From Ophthalmolycus amberensis (Eukaryota; Chordata; Actinopteri; Perciformes; Zoarcidae), in NCBI GenBank assembly GCA_024529925.1, contig JAFEUB010001051.1:1-64000 (forward strand): a stretch of DNA of 64,000 nt, read 5' to 3'. Both the position numbers and the translations under genes were made by a program. Every line of letters begins with the position of its first letter. The first letter of the stretch is position 1. Under the pieces are notes generated by a model. That model was not told where the DNA came from. It ran no database searches and saw only the letters and a list, made by a program, of their open reading frames with translations. Below, piece by piece: positions 1 to 19,600 of this stretch.

Positions 1-359
1 TTCACTTTGCTCTTTATCCTTACATCTATTTAATGTAGTTACTCTTGATTAAGACTTTTTGGTTTTGTTATTTAAACAAACAAACACATTTTTGCTTAAT
101 ATTGTTACTACAATTTACAGTGCCAAGAGCTTCATAAAAATACCATGAAGATGTTTTCCATAATTACGTTTATTGGTGTATTGTGTCACCTTGCTAAGGA
201 TGCATGTGTATTTCTTTTTTTTGATGCTACTGCTTACGCCTGGTTCACTAATAATATTAACATAATTATTTAGGAACTGAATTCCTTAGGAAGAGTTCCT
301 ATTTTTTTTTAAATTCCTTTACTCACTTCTGTATTCCTGCTTTTCTGTTTTTCTATCAG
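1..359 (+). other. cul2: 3' part of the cul2 5'UTR intron
   Basis: AT-rich sequence with T-runs at 218-225 and 302-310 and no open reading frame of note. It ends in a canonical acceptor just before the start-codon exon. I see no repeat family or RNA gene in it. Confidence 0.65.
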
Positions 360-379
360 ACTGAAAGAGAAACGGTACA
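360..379 (+). other. cul2: end of cul2 5'UTR, exon carrying the start codon
   Basis: A pyrimidine-rich stretch ends in the acceptor ttctatcag at 351-359, so the start-codon exon begins at 360. It has 20 bases of 5'UTR before ATG at 380 (context acaATGt). The upstream non-coding first exon and promoter lie outside the window. Confidence 0.75.
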
Positions 380-9491
<9,112 letters not shown>

Positions 9492-10205
9492 GGGGAGCCC
9501 CCTCCGCACAAACATTCAGCCTGTGTGACTGACCGGCAGACGCAGGTTTAAAATCAATAACAAAACAGACTCATTCATCCATTTCGGTTTTGGACTGTCG
9601 CTGTCTGCTGTGATTCTACGCGCGGTGACCCAAAAGGCAGGACTGGTGCCGCCATCTTTTGAAAAAAAACGAACAAGAAAAAGGTCATCGTGTCAACGTC
9701 ACGACAGCCAGCTAACGCCACCTCCCACGAGACCCTCCTCCCCGGCCCCACCCACCGTCTGATTTTTAAGCTGTTTACAACATCACCAGTGCCACGCACC
9801 CCGTGCGTCAAAAACGACAAATAGAAATTGCCTCTCGCTGTTCCAGAGGGAAGAGCCGATAAACATCGACCGGAAAAATTAAGTAAAAAAAGGAAAAAAC
9901 CTGGGGAAAGAGTGAGTTGTGACACCAATGACACCATTGGTGGCCAATGTGTAGCCACCAATGACACCATTGGTGGCTACACATTTTTAAAAAAACAACA
10001 AAAAAAACATGCTTTCTTTTCTCACGTTTGCAGTTGTTGTGTGTTTATTTTTCTTTTCTTTGTTAAATGTACTGAAGTTAGGAAAGAATATTGTAATAAA
10101 ACTGGTATACTGACTATTGTATCTACTTTCAAATGTAAAGAAAAAACAACATGAGGTGACAAACATGATCCTGCTGCTTGTCAAATAAATAAATAAAAAC
10201 ACAGA
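9492..10205 (+). other. cul2: cul2 3'UTR with candidate polyadenylation signals
   Basis: Sequence after the TAG stop (9489-9491). AATAAA occurs at 10095-10100 and again in the AATAAATAAATAAA cluster at about 10183-10197; the second cluster is the likelier end. The UTR contains the tandem hairpins described separately. UTR limits are inferred, not observed. Confidence 0.6.
9923..9983. repeat. two tandem perfect inverted repeats in the cul2 3'UTR
   Basis: The unit CACCAATGACACCATTGGTG occurs at 9923-9942 and again at 9957-9976. Each is a perfect 8-bp stem with an ACAC loop. The second is extended to a perfect 16-bp stem (arms 9948-9963 and 9968-9983). In RNA the second would form a stable stem-loop; the first and second can also pair with each other. 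Confidence 0.93.
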
Positions 10206-11316
10206 GGTTTTATGTAAACATTTGTCGAGTGTATCCATATGTCAGTCCTCTCTGGTGTTTGTCGGGGAACGTGTACTCCGATAGTTGTATCACTACGCAA
10301 CAGGTGCTTTTCTGATTTTAACATGTCAACGCTTTAATCAAGCTGATCTGCTGTCTAAATTGGTCGAATTTAGACGACCAATGTGACAGTATTATTAGTG
10401 ACAGCTGGGTGCAATAACACCAGTATACTGACCAGGCCTCTACCGTGAAGCAGCTGCAGGGATTCATCATTTGAAAACACTGAGGCTTCGATCTGTTTGG
10501 GTGAAAACTGAGAACAGGAACAAAGGAGCACAGTGAAGCTACCAACAACAACAATGGCTTTGATTATGCAGTTTGCTGTGAGACTCGAGTCATTTCATCA
10601 TGACATCAGCAGCGCAGCAGTTGGCTCAGGGGTCTCCAGCAACCCATTTAAATCTTTTCACTTTTTCACAGCAGGCATTTTGACGTTATTAATAAGTTTT
10701 AACAATGGCTCAGTTATATTCATGTTACTGCCAGCCAGCATGCACTACTACCTGTAACTGAAGCAGAAAAAAATCGAATTCAGACATAAAAAAACAATCG
10801 TGTGAAAAGCATTCATCTCTTTTAACATTGGACATTTAACATTGACTCAAATCACTCAGTTCTCAATCTTAAATATAGGAAAGTTAATCGTAAAAAAGTG
10901 AGTTACTTAAATTGAACGAATTCGAAGTTGCTTCAAAACAAACAAACAAAACTGCGTTCGGTACGCAGCGTTCATGACTGCTGCCACTGCACGCGCTGGG
11001 CGAGCCCCGTGGAGCCAGTTGTTGTGCAGCTGATAGCTGTCCATGGTGCTGACTCAGGCAAAAACGCAGTGAGACAAAGTCATTCACCAGGAGGGGAGAT
11101 GAAGCGGTATTTCATGGTGTCCACGAGACGCATGTCCGAGGAAAGGGGGCATTGAGAACGTCTTGCGTGTCGCATGTCAGCCGTGTTTTATGTAATTCTA
11201 GGCTAATTTATGGATCCAACCATAAATACATGCAAACTGGAAAAATAATTTCTCCCACCGCATCCTCTTCTTTAACCGTTATATAGTCTTTTATCGTGTT
11301 GGTATGTGCTGTGTAG
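10206..11316. other. intergenic, nothing recognised
   Basis: Low-complexity-poor, AT-leaning sequence between the cul2 3'UTR and the first tRNA. Open frames here are short and have no family resemblance. No recognised repeat. Confidence 0.5.
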
Positions 11317-11388
11317 GACCTCGTGGCGCAACGGTAGCGCGTCTGACTCCAGATCAGAAGGTTGCGTGTTCAAATCACGTCGGGGTCA
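11317..11388 (+). tRNA. tRNA-Trp (anticodon CCA)
   Basis: A 72-base cloverleaf: acceptor GACCTCG pairs with CGGGGTC (one T-G wobble at position 5), D-stem GCGC/GCGC, anticodon stem TCTGA/TCAGA, loop CTCCAGA with anticodon CCA, T-stem GCGTG/CACGT, discriminator A. Internal box A (TGGCGCAACGG) and box B (GTTCAAATC) are present. A TTTT pol III terminator follows at about 11392-11395. No intron and no encoded CCA end. It looks functional and matches the vertebrate nuclear tRNA-Trp sequence that I know. Confidence 0.95.
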
Positions 11389-11734
11389 TATCTTTTCTAC
11401 TAAATATTAATTGAGAGCAGGTTTCTTCACAAACATGAAAATAACTACTGACAACTTATCACCAATTAAAAGCTCTGACGTGGTTGCATGTTACAGTCAA
11501 TGTACACAACGTCTGATGTATCTCCACAGGGTGGTGTGGGGATCATGAACCAATGCAAGGGCAGTAGACACATTAGTTCAACTATTTTCCTTTCATATAG
11601 ACTTTGTTTGGAATTGCCATAATAGAGGCATTGTCCATACACACAATGTGAGCTTTTACAAAGGAATGAATGTGACTAAGAGGGCACCTAAACTGTCACT
11701 TCAATGGCTGCATACACATATGTATAAATACAAT
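11389..11734. other. spacer between two inverted tRNA-Trp copies, nothing recognised
   Basis: 346 bases separating oppositely oriented tRNA-Trp copies. No open frame or repeat that I recognise. Confidence 0.5.
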
Positions 11735-11807
11735 TGACCCTGACGTGATTTGAACACAGCAACCTTCTGATCTGGAGTCAGACGCGCTACCGTTGCGCCA
11801 CAGAGTC
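11735..11807 (-). pseudogene. tRNA-Trp copy (CCA) with a one-base T-stem insertion
   Basis: Reads as tRNA-Trp on the minus strand. The anticodon arm and D arm are intact and the acceptor GACTCTG still pairs with CAGGGTC, using a T-G wobble and a T6-A67 pair. The T-arm 5' strand is GCTGTG instead of GCGTG, an extra T that bulges the stem. There is no close TTTT on its 3' side. I therefore call it damaged, though a weakly functional gene cannot be excluded. Confidence 0.75.
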
Positions 11808-13869
11808 ACACAGAACTGACTCTGAAGGTCTCGTGGGAAAGTCACACTTGTGAGAGGAGCACAGCGCCACACAGTTCTCTGACAACTTCAGCCATCATGG
11901 CCGCGTTCATTCCTCCTGCCTCACTGCACGTCGCTGCCATCGTCCCAGTTTTATTCTGATGGATGCATCCCTCTAGTCTGCTAAGCTTTGTCAGGTATCA
12001 GGTGGAGGGGTGTGGACCTGACAATATGTGAACAAACAGGAGCAGGCCCTGCGCTGTAGTACAGCCCAGTCCTGAGGTGAGTTGTTTTTCCTCCCTGGTT
12101 CTTTTTCAGAGATTGTGAAGATGAACTCAATGGAGATCAGACTCAACTTTACAGATATTCAAATTACAGGAGAATCGGAGGCCGAGAAATGATCAGTGCA
12201 TTGGTTAGAAAACACAATCATTGGCTCTGTCCACTTATAATCAGACTCACCAACCTTAGATCCTCGACTTCCCATGTCCTTTTTGCTATAAAGCCATGTT
12301 GGTGACCAAAGTCAGTTTACTGGCATCATTTCAGAGGATTTCTGGGTATTAAAATCTGTCAAGTTGTGATATGTATCCCCTCTCTCAATAAATGTCTCTA
12401 AAACCAATCCTGCCAGAGAAAGGAACCAACCATCACTTAAATCTTCACACCATCATTCATTACTCCTGCTCTCTATTTGTATTAGATATGAAAGCACACA
12501 GCAGTGTATGCACACTCTGATGTGAGTCATAGATGTCACATGGGGCTATTTATTCTATCAATAGACAGATTTAAAATGTCATATGCACAACAGGAAGAGT
12601 TATTGTTGGGGATCAAACGTTGCAAGACAGAACGTGTATTGCAGCAAAACAAAGCAAAAGCATCTGGCAGCATTGGCAAATCCATGATATCAGAGTGCAA
12701 ACACCATTCTCTGTGTTCACAGCGTACACTGGCCTCAAACAGCAATTACAGGCTCTGAACGTAATCCACACAAAGACAGATTCCTGGGGAAGAAAAGGTG
12801 TAACGCATTCCAGAGCCAGCAGATGGAGCCTCTCAGCTATCACTAATACCTCGTCAGTGAATTTTATTATTAGCCGACACAAACAGGACACTTGTTTGAC
12901 TCTCTGTCCTTTTCATTGTTCATGGTCTGCTGCATTAGTCAAAGGTAGGGTTAGATTGTAGTGTTGTGTTTTGAGTTGAGCTGTTGAGGGATTCATTATG
13001 AAGTCAAGGTGCTGCAGTAACAACTGTTAATGGGTGTCATAAGGGAAACTTGAATTAACCCCAATATTGGGAGGGGGGGCCTCAGCTTGCATCAGATTGT
13101 GGTGGTGGCAGAGATGCCATTTAAGTCCTGTTTGACATTGTTACGTGTGAGTTAAACCGATAGTGTTGCAGTTCTGCAGGGTGCACTGCAATGAATTGCT
13201 GTACATTTACGGTGGATTTAAAACAGTGTCTTACAGTATTTCATAATAACGGTGACATACGTTTAAATGTTCATCCCTCGCATGTAAATTAAGAGTTCAT
13301 GCCGTCAATTAACCATAACAGCAGACGACTGTAATTAAGCAGCATAATACAGTATTTTCTGTGAAGTGGTGGATATACGCTTCTTTATTCAAGTTCAGCG
13401 AGTCACGATCCATCTGCATCGTACTGTCTATTGCAGGTCAATGCGTCTGTAATGACGATATAAAAATGTATATATATTATTTATATATTATTCAAACTGC
13501 TTATTGCCTACAATAAGCCTGACTTTGGACACAACAGCTTCAGTTCATCCTTCTGAGCGACAGCCATGTGGCGATCAACCGAGGAGTCGAGGTAAAGTTA
13601 CGCTTATCACCCGAAATTCAAAGTCTCCAGTATTGTTTTGTCTTCATCATTATTGAACTGTTGACATCTCAGATAATGTTTCACTTGGTCTGTTTCATTA
13701 CATTAGGTAGCTATAGCTCTGTAACGTTAAGTCCTCTTTCAAGGTGGACATCGTCGTATATCATCGTATATATTTATACATACATATATACATATATGTA
13801 CTGTATATATATATGTATACATATGCTGACTAAACAACTTTAAAACAACTTTAAAACACTGAGAAAGTG

Positions 13870-14310
13870 CAGTGATCAGCCTTAATCGTGCCACTGGGTG
13901 GATGTGGCATGAAGTGTCCCAAATGATGTCGTACTCTTTTCTCTCCCTTGCTCGGTATTGGACGCGGGAAAGCGGTGACTCCACTTCACTTAGCTTGAAT
14001 ACAAAGCCGGGCTTATTTGGCATTGTGGGTTCGAACCCCGCCAATGCGCACACTCGAGCTACATTCCAAATTGCACACTTTCTTCTTTTTACTTTGAGCT
14101 GCCTGTACACAGTGCGCTCTGTTGAGACATACTTCCTTATTGTTTGCAGCACAACATGCTGGCTTGCATACTGCAGTAGGCTAGGACATGATGGTATTTT
14201 TGTCTTACTATGGTATTGGGACATACTATATAGTATGGTGGTAGGCCTATGGGTATTGAAACGCACAGCATATGTTCTGATCCGGCACCAGAAATGCTTC
14301 TGAACCATTG
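13870..14310. repeat. possible non-autonomous repeat with a 16-bp palindrome and a box-B-like motif
   Basis: This stretch has a GGTTCGAACCC motif at about 14027-14037 (like pol III box B) and a perfect 16-bp palindrome catactatatagtatg at 14222-14237, inside sequence resembling the 'actatatagtatg' fish repeats that I recall. A 189-codon minus-strand frame covers it but shows no protein family. I cannot define ends or target duplications, so this is tentative. Confidence 0.35.
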
Positions 14311-14900
14311 CAAAACAAAATCAAGCCACTTGTTCTTTCAAAAAAACAACACCTTTGTGACCATCAGCCTGCCCTCAATAAATGATGATTAAAGTGAACA
14401 GTCAGCTATAGTGACCAGGCCAGACTTCAAAGTATTGTTCCACCACACTTTAAATGTGTTGAGACGTGACGGGGGAACCAACCAAGGAGGCATCTGTAAG
14501 TAAGTATAGCCCACTAAACATAGATCAGTAAAAGGTGGTTAGATAGATGGTTAGGTAGAGGGACACATAAAGGTGGTATTAGAAGGCGGAGGTATAGAGG
14601 AAGGACCTAGTCGATTACACACACGTATGAATGAGTGGATCTGTGCGGTGCTGGATTCTCAGCGGGTGAGGTAAGTCTGTGAATGACCCCCTCCACTCTC
14701 GGGACCTTGTCGGAGCACGTCTGGCCACGGAAGTAACGCCCCACTGTCAGTACAGCGTTGCCGCTCTTTTCTCCGCACAGGACAAGTCTGTAAATGTGGA
14801 GCGGACGGGTCCATCAATAGTTTGCAAGGCTGCGGTCTTATTTGTCCATCTCAGGCCCTCTCAGGTCGTGGGCCCCCGTGTAGCTGCACCGTCTCCCTCC

Positions 14901-14904
<4 letters not shown>

Positions 14905-14941
<37 letters not shown>
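14905..14941. repeat. CT/CA compound microsatellite
   Basis: A run of CT dinucleotides passes directly into CA dinucleotides. Confidence 0.9.
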
Positions 14942-15175
14942 TTTGGCTCATGAATGTGGATATAAGCGAGACGTCGACGTGACACAAGGAATGCAAAAGG
15001 TGAAGAAAAGCCTTGATTTGCTGTTCAAGGGGGGGGGGGGGGAGTACTATTTATACACAAGGGAGCAGCAGTTTTCACAGGGGAGTAGTTCATAATGTAC
15101 GACCAGATGGGGAGGCCTAACTGACATATTTTCCAAGTCTAGAATAAACCAATATATTGTTTCATATCAATGGTT

Positions 15176-15222
15176 TGACCCTGACAGGATTTAAACACAA
15201 CAACCTTCTGATCTGGAGTCAG
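15176..15222 (-). pseudogene. truncated tRNA-Trp copy (3' half)
   Basis: Only the 3' portion of a tRNA-Trp is present, from the anticodon arm (tctggagtcaga) to the 3' acceptor strand (tgaccctgaca). It stops in an A-rich run (15223-15231) on the side where the D arm and 5' acceptor should be. The junction with A-rich sequence resembles a 5'-truncated copy, but the A-run lies at the wrong end for a retro-copy tail of the tRNA itself. Confidence 0.8.
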
Positions 15223-16099
15223 AAAAAAAATAAAAAGGAATAGTTTAATCTTGTAGGTTCTACTCGGATGCTCCAGGGCAACAAGCTGAGAGCAGTAGGG
15301 AACAAATATTTGAGCAGTGATAGTATAGTTTGGAGAAAGAAAAAGAGGGGGGGGGGGCTGTCCGTCTTCCGCTGGTGTTCATGTTCACTCATTTGGACTG
15401 CATTAGATCATAAAGAGCCAAGAGCTTGCGGGGAAGTGAGAGAAGCTCCACAGAAAAGGTTGCAGCTTTTATCAGTAAATTGGGTCATATACCGTAGATC
15501 CAGCCTTAGGCCCAGCTCTCCTTTTTTTTGCACTGCGTTTCAATAATTTATAGTCATATATGCATAACGTTCACGTGTGCTTCGCTCTTCTCGGCACCTC
15601 AATTCTTGCTGGGGGAGTTACACTCATTCAGTCCGTCTCATACTTTCTGCAATAGACCTGCAGCACTTAACGCGTCAGGGTTTACCGATAACCATAACTC
15701 CCAAACTCAGAGATCTGTGTCTGATACGACATGGAGTTGCATGTTTAGTGTTTGTACAGCAGGTAGAATCTGTCTGGAAAACTGCTCCAGGCCCTCGGAG
15801 GGGGGCCCGTCAGGATGTCTGTGTCGCTTCAATTTGCCTAAATATATATATGTATATATATGATCACAAACTAACTGCCATAGCCTACAGATATAACAAG
15901 AGGAACAGAGGGAATATAATGGTGGGTTTCTGAGACTCTGGGATAAATGGGTTGGGGTAAAGTGTGTGTGGATGGAATTCTGTTTTAGATTTTAGATCTC
16001 CACTAAACCACTAGTTTAGCCTACTTTAGAAAAAAACAAAACACACAGCAAATCCAAGTGTTATGCAACTTTCAGTGATCACTCAGCAAAGCCATGTAA

Positions 16100-16531
16100 A
16101 GTGGCTCTGTTTGCCTTCAGTTACAAAACCTGCACCGCAGCCTATCGGTCGGCGTGGGGGAAGCATTCTTGGAGCCTGCTCCGACATGTGGACGCGCTCG
16201 TATGTGTCAGTCCAGTGGTGCGCTCTCGCTGGAGAGGCTTCTAGCTGGGAAGTTTCTGTAAAGTGAGTCAACGCGGCGTGCACACACACACACACACACA
16301 CAAACACACACGCAGAAGGAGGACGCCAACCCAGCCCTGCCGCCTGCCGGATCCAATGCCGGGCTTCCCCCCTTCTTCCAGGAGGGCACGGAGACAACTT
16401 CACTTCAAACCTCCCTCGTCGCAACAACCGAGGATTTTAAGTTTGTTTTCACCGTCGCGCTCCGGGGATGGTTCCATTCGTCGCCCTGACGCGGCTTTTT
16501 CCTCGTTGGGATTAACGCGGCGGAGGTGAAA
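16100..16531 (+). promoter_or_regulatory. pard3: probable pard3 promoter-proximal region and 5'UTR
   Basis: GC- and CpG-richer than its surroundings (for example cgtcgcgctccgg, gacgcggc and taacgcggcgg at about 16450-16525), directly upstream of the pard3 start codon. I see no TATA box. The transcription start is not identifiable; this is placed by position and composition only. A CA microsatellite lies at 16279-16312. Confidence 0.45.
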
Positions 16532-16651
16532 ATGAAAGTGACGGTGTGTTTCGGGAGGACCCGGGTGGTCGTCCCGTGCGGAGATGGGAATATACAAGTC
16601 CACAGCCTCATCGAGCAGGCGGCCATGAGGTACAAGAAGGCGATCGCAAAG
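16532..16651 (+). CDS. pard3: pard3 coding exon 1
   Basis: Forty codons from ATG to IAK, with donor gtaagc at 16652. The ATG at 16532 is chosen because MKVTVCFGR is the conserved family start. A GTG six bases upstream in frame is not a plausible vertebrate start. Confidence 0.95.
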
Positions 16652-19600
16652 GTAAGCCCCGAGCGCGCGGCCCTACTCCGGTGCGCTTCTTTCGTACAGC
16701 GTCTCGCCCAGTGCGGAACAGCAGCAGCGCCGGAGCCTCAACATGGCGCTTTTTTTCACGGAGAGAAGAGAGAGAGAGCCAGTGGGCTGCCCCTGTTGAA
16801 TGGGAGCCGGTTGGGGACCCCCAGGGGCCCCTTTGGAGGAAGGAGGGCGGGGAGGGGGGAGTGCGGAGTGAGGGAACCTTTCATTGTGATGTCGAATGTG
16901 ACGCTCAGGAGTGATTATTTCATTGTCCCAAATAAAGTTGTGAAGCAGATGGAGCGCTGTCTATATAAAGTGTGTCCATGAAAAAGTTCAGAGAAACACT
17001 GGAATTGATCTCACTCACTGCTACTGTAGTTGTAAGCCTACTGGCTTCAAAGTTCATCCAGAGTGTGTGTGGAGCAATGAGGATGAAGTAGGAACAAAAT
17101 AACCCGTGCTGTGTGTGTGTGTGCGCGCGCGTGTGTGTGTGAAGGTGTGTGCGCCAGTACTACTGTATAAAATGTCACCTTTGTGCAACCAGACAACAAA
17201 AAAGATTATAGGTTACTCAAGTAACAAATATAATTTACTACAGTGCAGATTCATACATTTTAATCTGTGTGTGTGTGTGTGTGTGTATTCATGTCTCTGC
17301 ATGACCATGATCAATCCGTTTCATTTAAACAGTGCTGATAGGCCCTGTGCATTGGTGGAGGAACCCCTCTTTGCACTCATTGCTCTTTGCAATTACACGC
17401 TGACCGAAAAGTTTTAAAGTTCATCCAAGTTTCTCATACTGAATAAAGGAGCTCACGGGTGTGTGAAACCCCCCCCTGTGCCAAATTTGAACGAGGCCTG
17501 AGTGGGACGCTGATTGCTTTCCCCCTTTTGTGGGTTTCTAGTGGCTGCGCTTTCAAGCCCATTAAATGAGGAATGAATGAATTCAAGTTTGGTCGCGTTT
17601 CCATGGTTAGCACCGGCGCTCTCTCCTCTTTGGCCGTGTGGTATTTCCGTGCAACCTCTTTTCAAGGCATTGGAATACCCAGAAGAACCCACTCTCTGAT
17701 TAAGAGAACAATCCAGAGTGAGAGTGTGGCGGTGACGGCATGATGTGGGGTTTGATGGAACGAAATCAGTGTTTTTCCTTTTCAGCGCATTGTCAGAGAG
17801 GCTTCACTTCACGGCTCCACAGTGACAGGTGAAACACCTTCCACTTCCTGGGAAATATTCACTGTTGCACCTCGGTAGTAGATTTTCTTTACCACCAAAG
17901 GCAAGCGGTCACGAAGTAGGGCAACATTAACGCTCGTTGTTGAAGAGCACTTCCTCCATGCACACACACACACACACAGACACGCCCATTCACTCCCCCG
18001 TCTACCAGCGCCTGTTGGGTTTTTCCATGGTTCAGCAGAACAGAGGCAACTGGTCCATTGATCCATGCAGTGGCACCGTAAATGTAGACGTGTATCGGCT
18101 TCCCCTCTGGAGAACACTTGGCCCGGGGTCAACACTTAACTACTGTATCGCGGGCCAGCCGAGACCTTTGGAGCACAGGAAGATGAGTTCAGGTCACTTG
18201 AGTTGTATAACAGCTTACAGCAGCTTTGACGCTTGGTTTAAAAGTGCAAAAAGTTCGTTTTTATTCGTCTGCATTCAACAAATACATACATCCCATGCAG
18301 ATACTGTATCGTGCAAAAAGTATTTAAATGCTCACTGTTGGCATTAAAAGAAGAACATAAATCATGCGGGCGGCATGCTAGAATAGGTAAGCTATGAACA
18401 TAAAAAGGCCTCGCTCTTAGGTCGCTTGTAGTTTGGGTCATTTTGTCAGGACCAAGGAGGGAAAAGAAAAGATACATTGTAGCGTTTGTTTGAACCGCAC
18501 CAAACGATGAAGGTGCGAAAGCCCTTTTTGATCGACCTCTTTGTTGATCCGTTTTATCCGGAGACAAGCTGATATGAGAAACGCCACCTGCACTTCCTGC
18601 TCGAGCTCTTCAACAACTACTTCACGTCTGCCTCTTCTCTACCTTCCACCTCTATATACTTAAAGGTGATCTCACGCCTCCACCCACATTCTGCCTCACT
18701 CTAATGCCTTCATCCGCCTCTTCATTGAGCTCGAACCGTCTTGGGTTGCAAAGATATCCGTCACACGTATTGCCTTTTTCTACATTCTAATATCAGTGAT
18801 GTGTAAAAATCCGACTTATTCTCCTCTCTGAATTAGCTGAGCCCAATCAAGACAATGTCACAAGCTGTTCCCGGATCTTCTCCGGGGACTCTCGAGGAAT
18901 TTGTCACAGTCTGAGTGGGACCAGGAAGTACGAATCAATCAACTCGGAGTCAATCTGGTCTCCAGTATATGCACAGTCATGAAGGAGTCATGCCAAATGG
19001 CTTTTCAAGCTTCTCATCCAGCCTTTCTGTTCCCATTGCTGTTGTTTTCAGCACTTGAGTCAGTCAAGTAATAACTTGAGTGTTTACCGCATTTTTAGTC
19101 ACGTAAGCAAGAGCAATATGAAGATGGTATCTTTCCTTTTTGCCACACGAAAACAACTCGTGGACCTGACTCGTCCTCTCGCACAGTCTGGTTTCACATC
19201 TGCTGCACCGGCTGAGACATAAAGCTGAAGAATATTCGCAACGTTTCAGACACTGGGTCCCTAATTTATGGCTGTAACTCTTAGAAGGGCCGTGTCTCCA
19301 GATCCCATTTGTCTCCTACTTTCCCACAGTTACTCAACCTAAATGGTGGCTCAGGCCTTCAAAGCATGTAATTGGCCCTTTTCCCCCTCACAATATTCCA
19401 CAAATTCAGGCTTGCAGACGTGTCGCAAGCAAAGTCAAGTTGTTGAAATACAGATGGAGTATATCCTTTAGGGACAAGGCTGCTAAGCAAAAAGAAAGTC
19501 CTCTTCTTTGATTACACGCTACAAGTAGTGTGTTAGTGATGTGCTTGGAGCCCGGCTAGCGGTTTCCCCTTTTGTTTCCAGTCTTTATGCTAAGCTAAGC

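Larger units (their letters stand above)
11808..15175. other. intergenic, mostly unrecognised
   Basis: Contains a short AT-rich patch at 13765-13820, a possible repeat at about 13870-14310, a CT/CA microsatellite at 14905-14941 and a G-run at 15030-15042. No protein-coding evidence. Confidence 0.5.

Noticed and set aside
13739..14308. 189-codon minus-strand open frame
   Set aside because: It spans a repeat-like block. Its AGFEPT-like stretch is only the translation of the GGTTCGAACCC motif.
16526..16531. GTG six bases upstream of, and in frame with, the pard3 ATG
   Set aside because: Vertebrate mRNAs start at ATG, and the conserved protein start is MKVTVCFGR at 16532.
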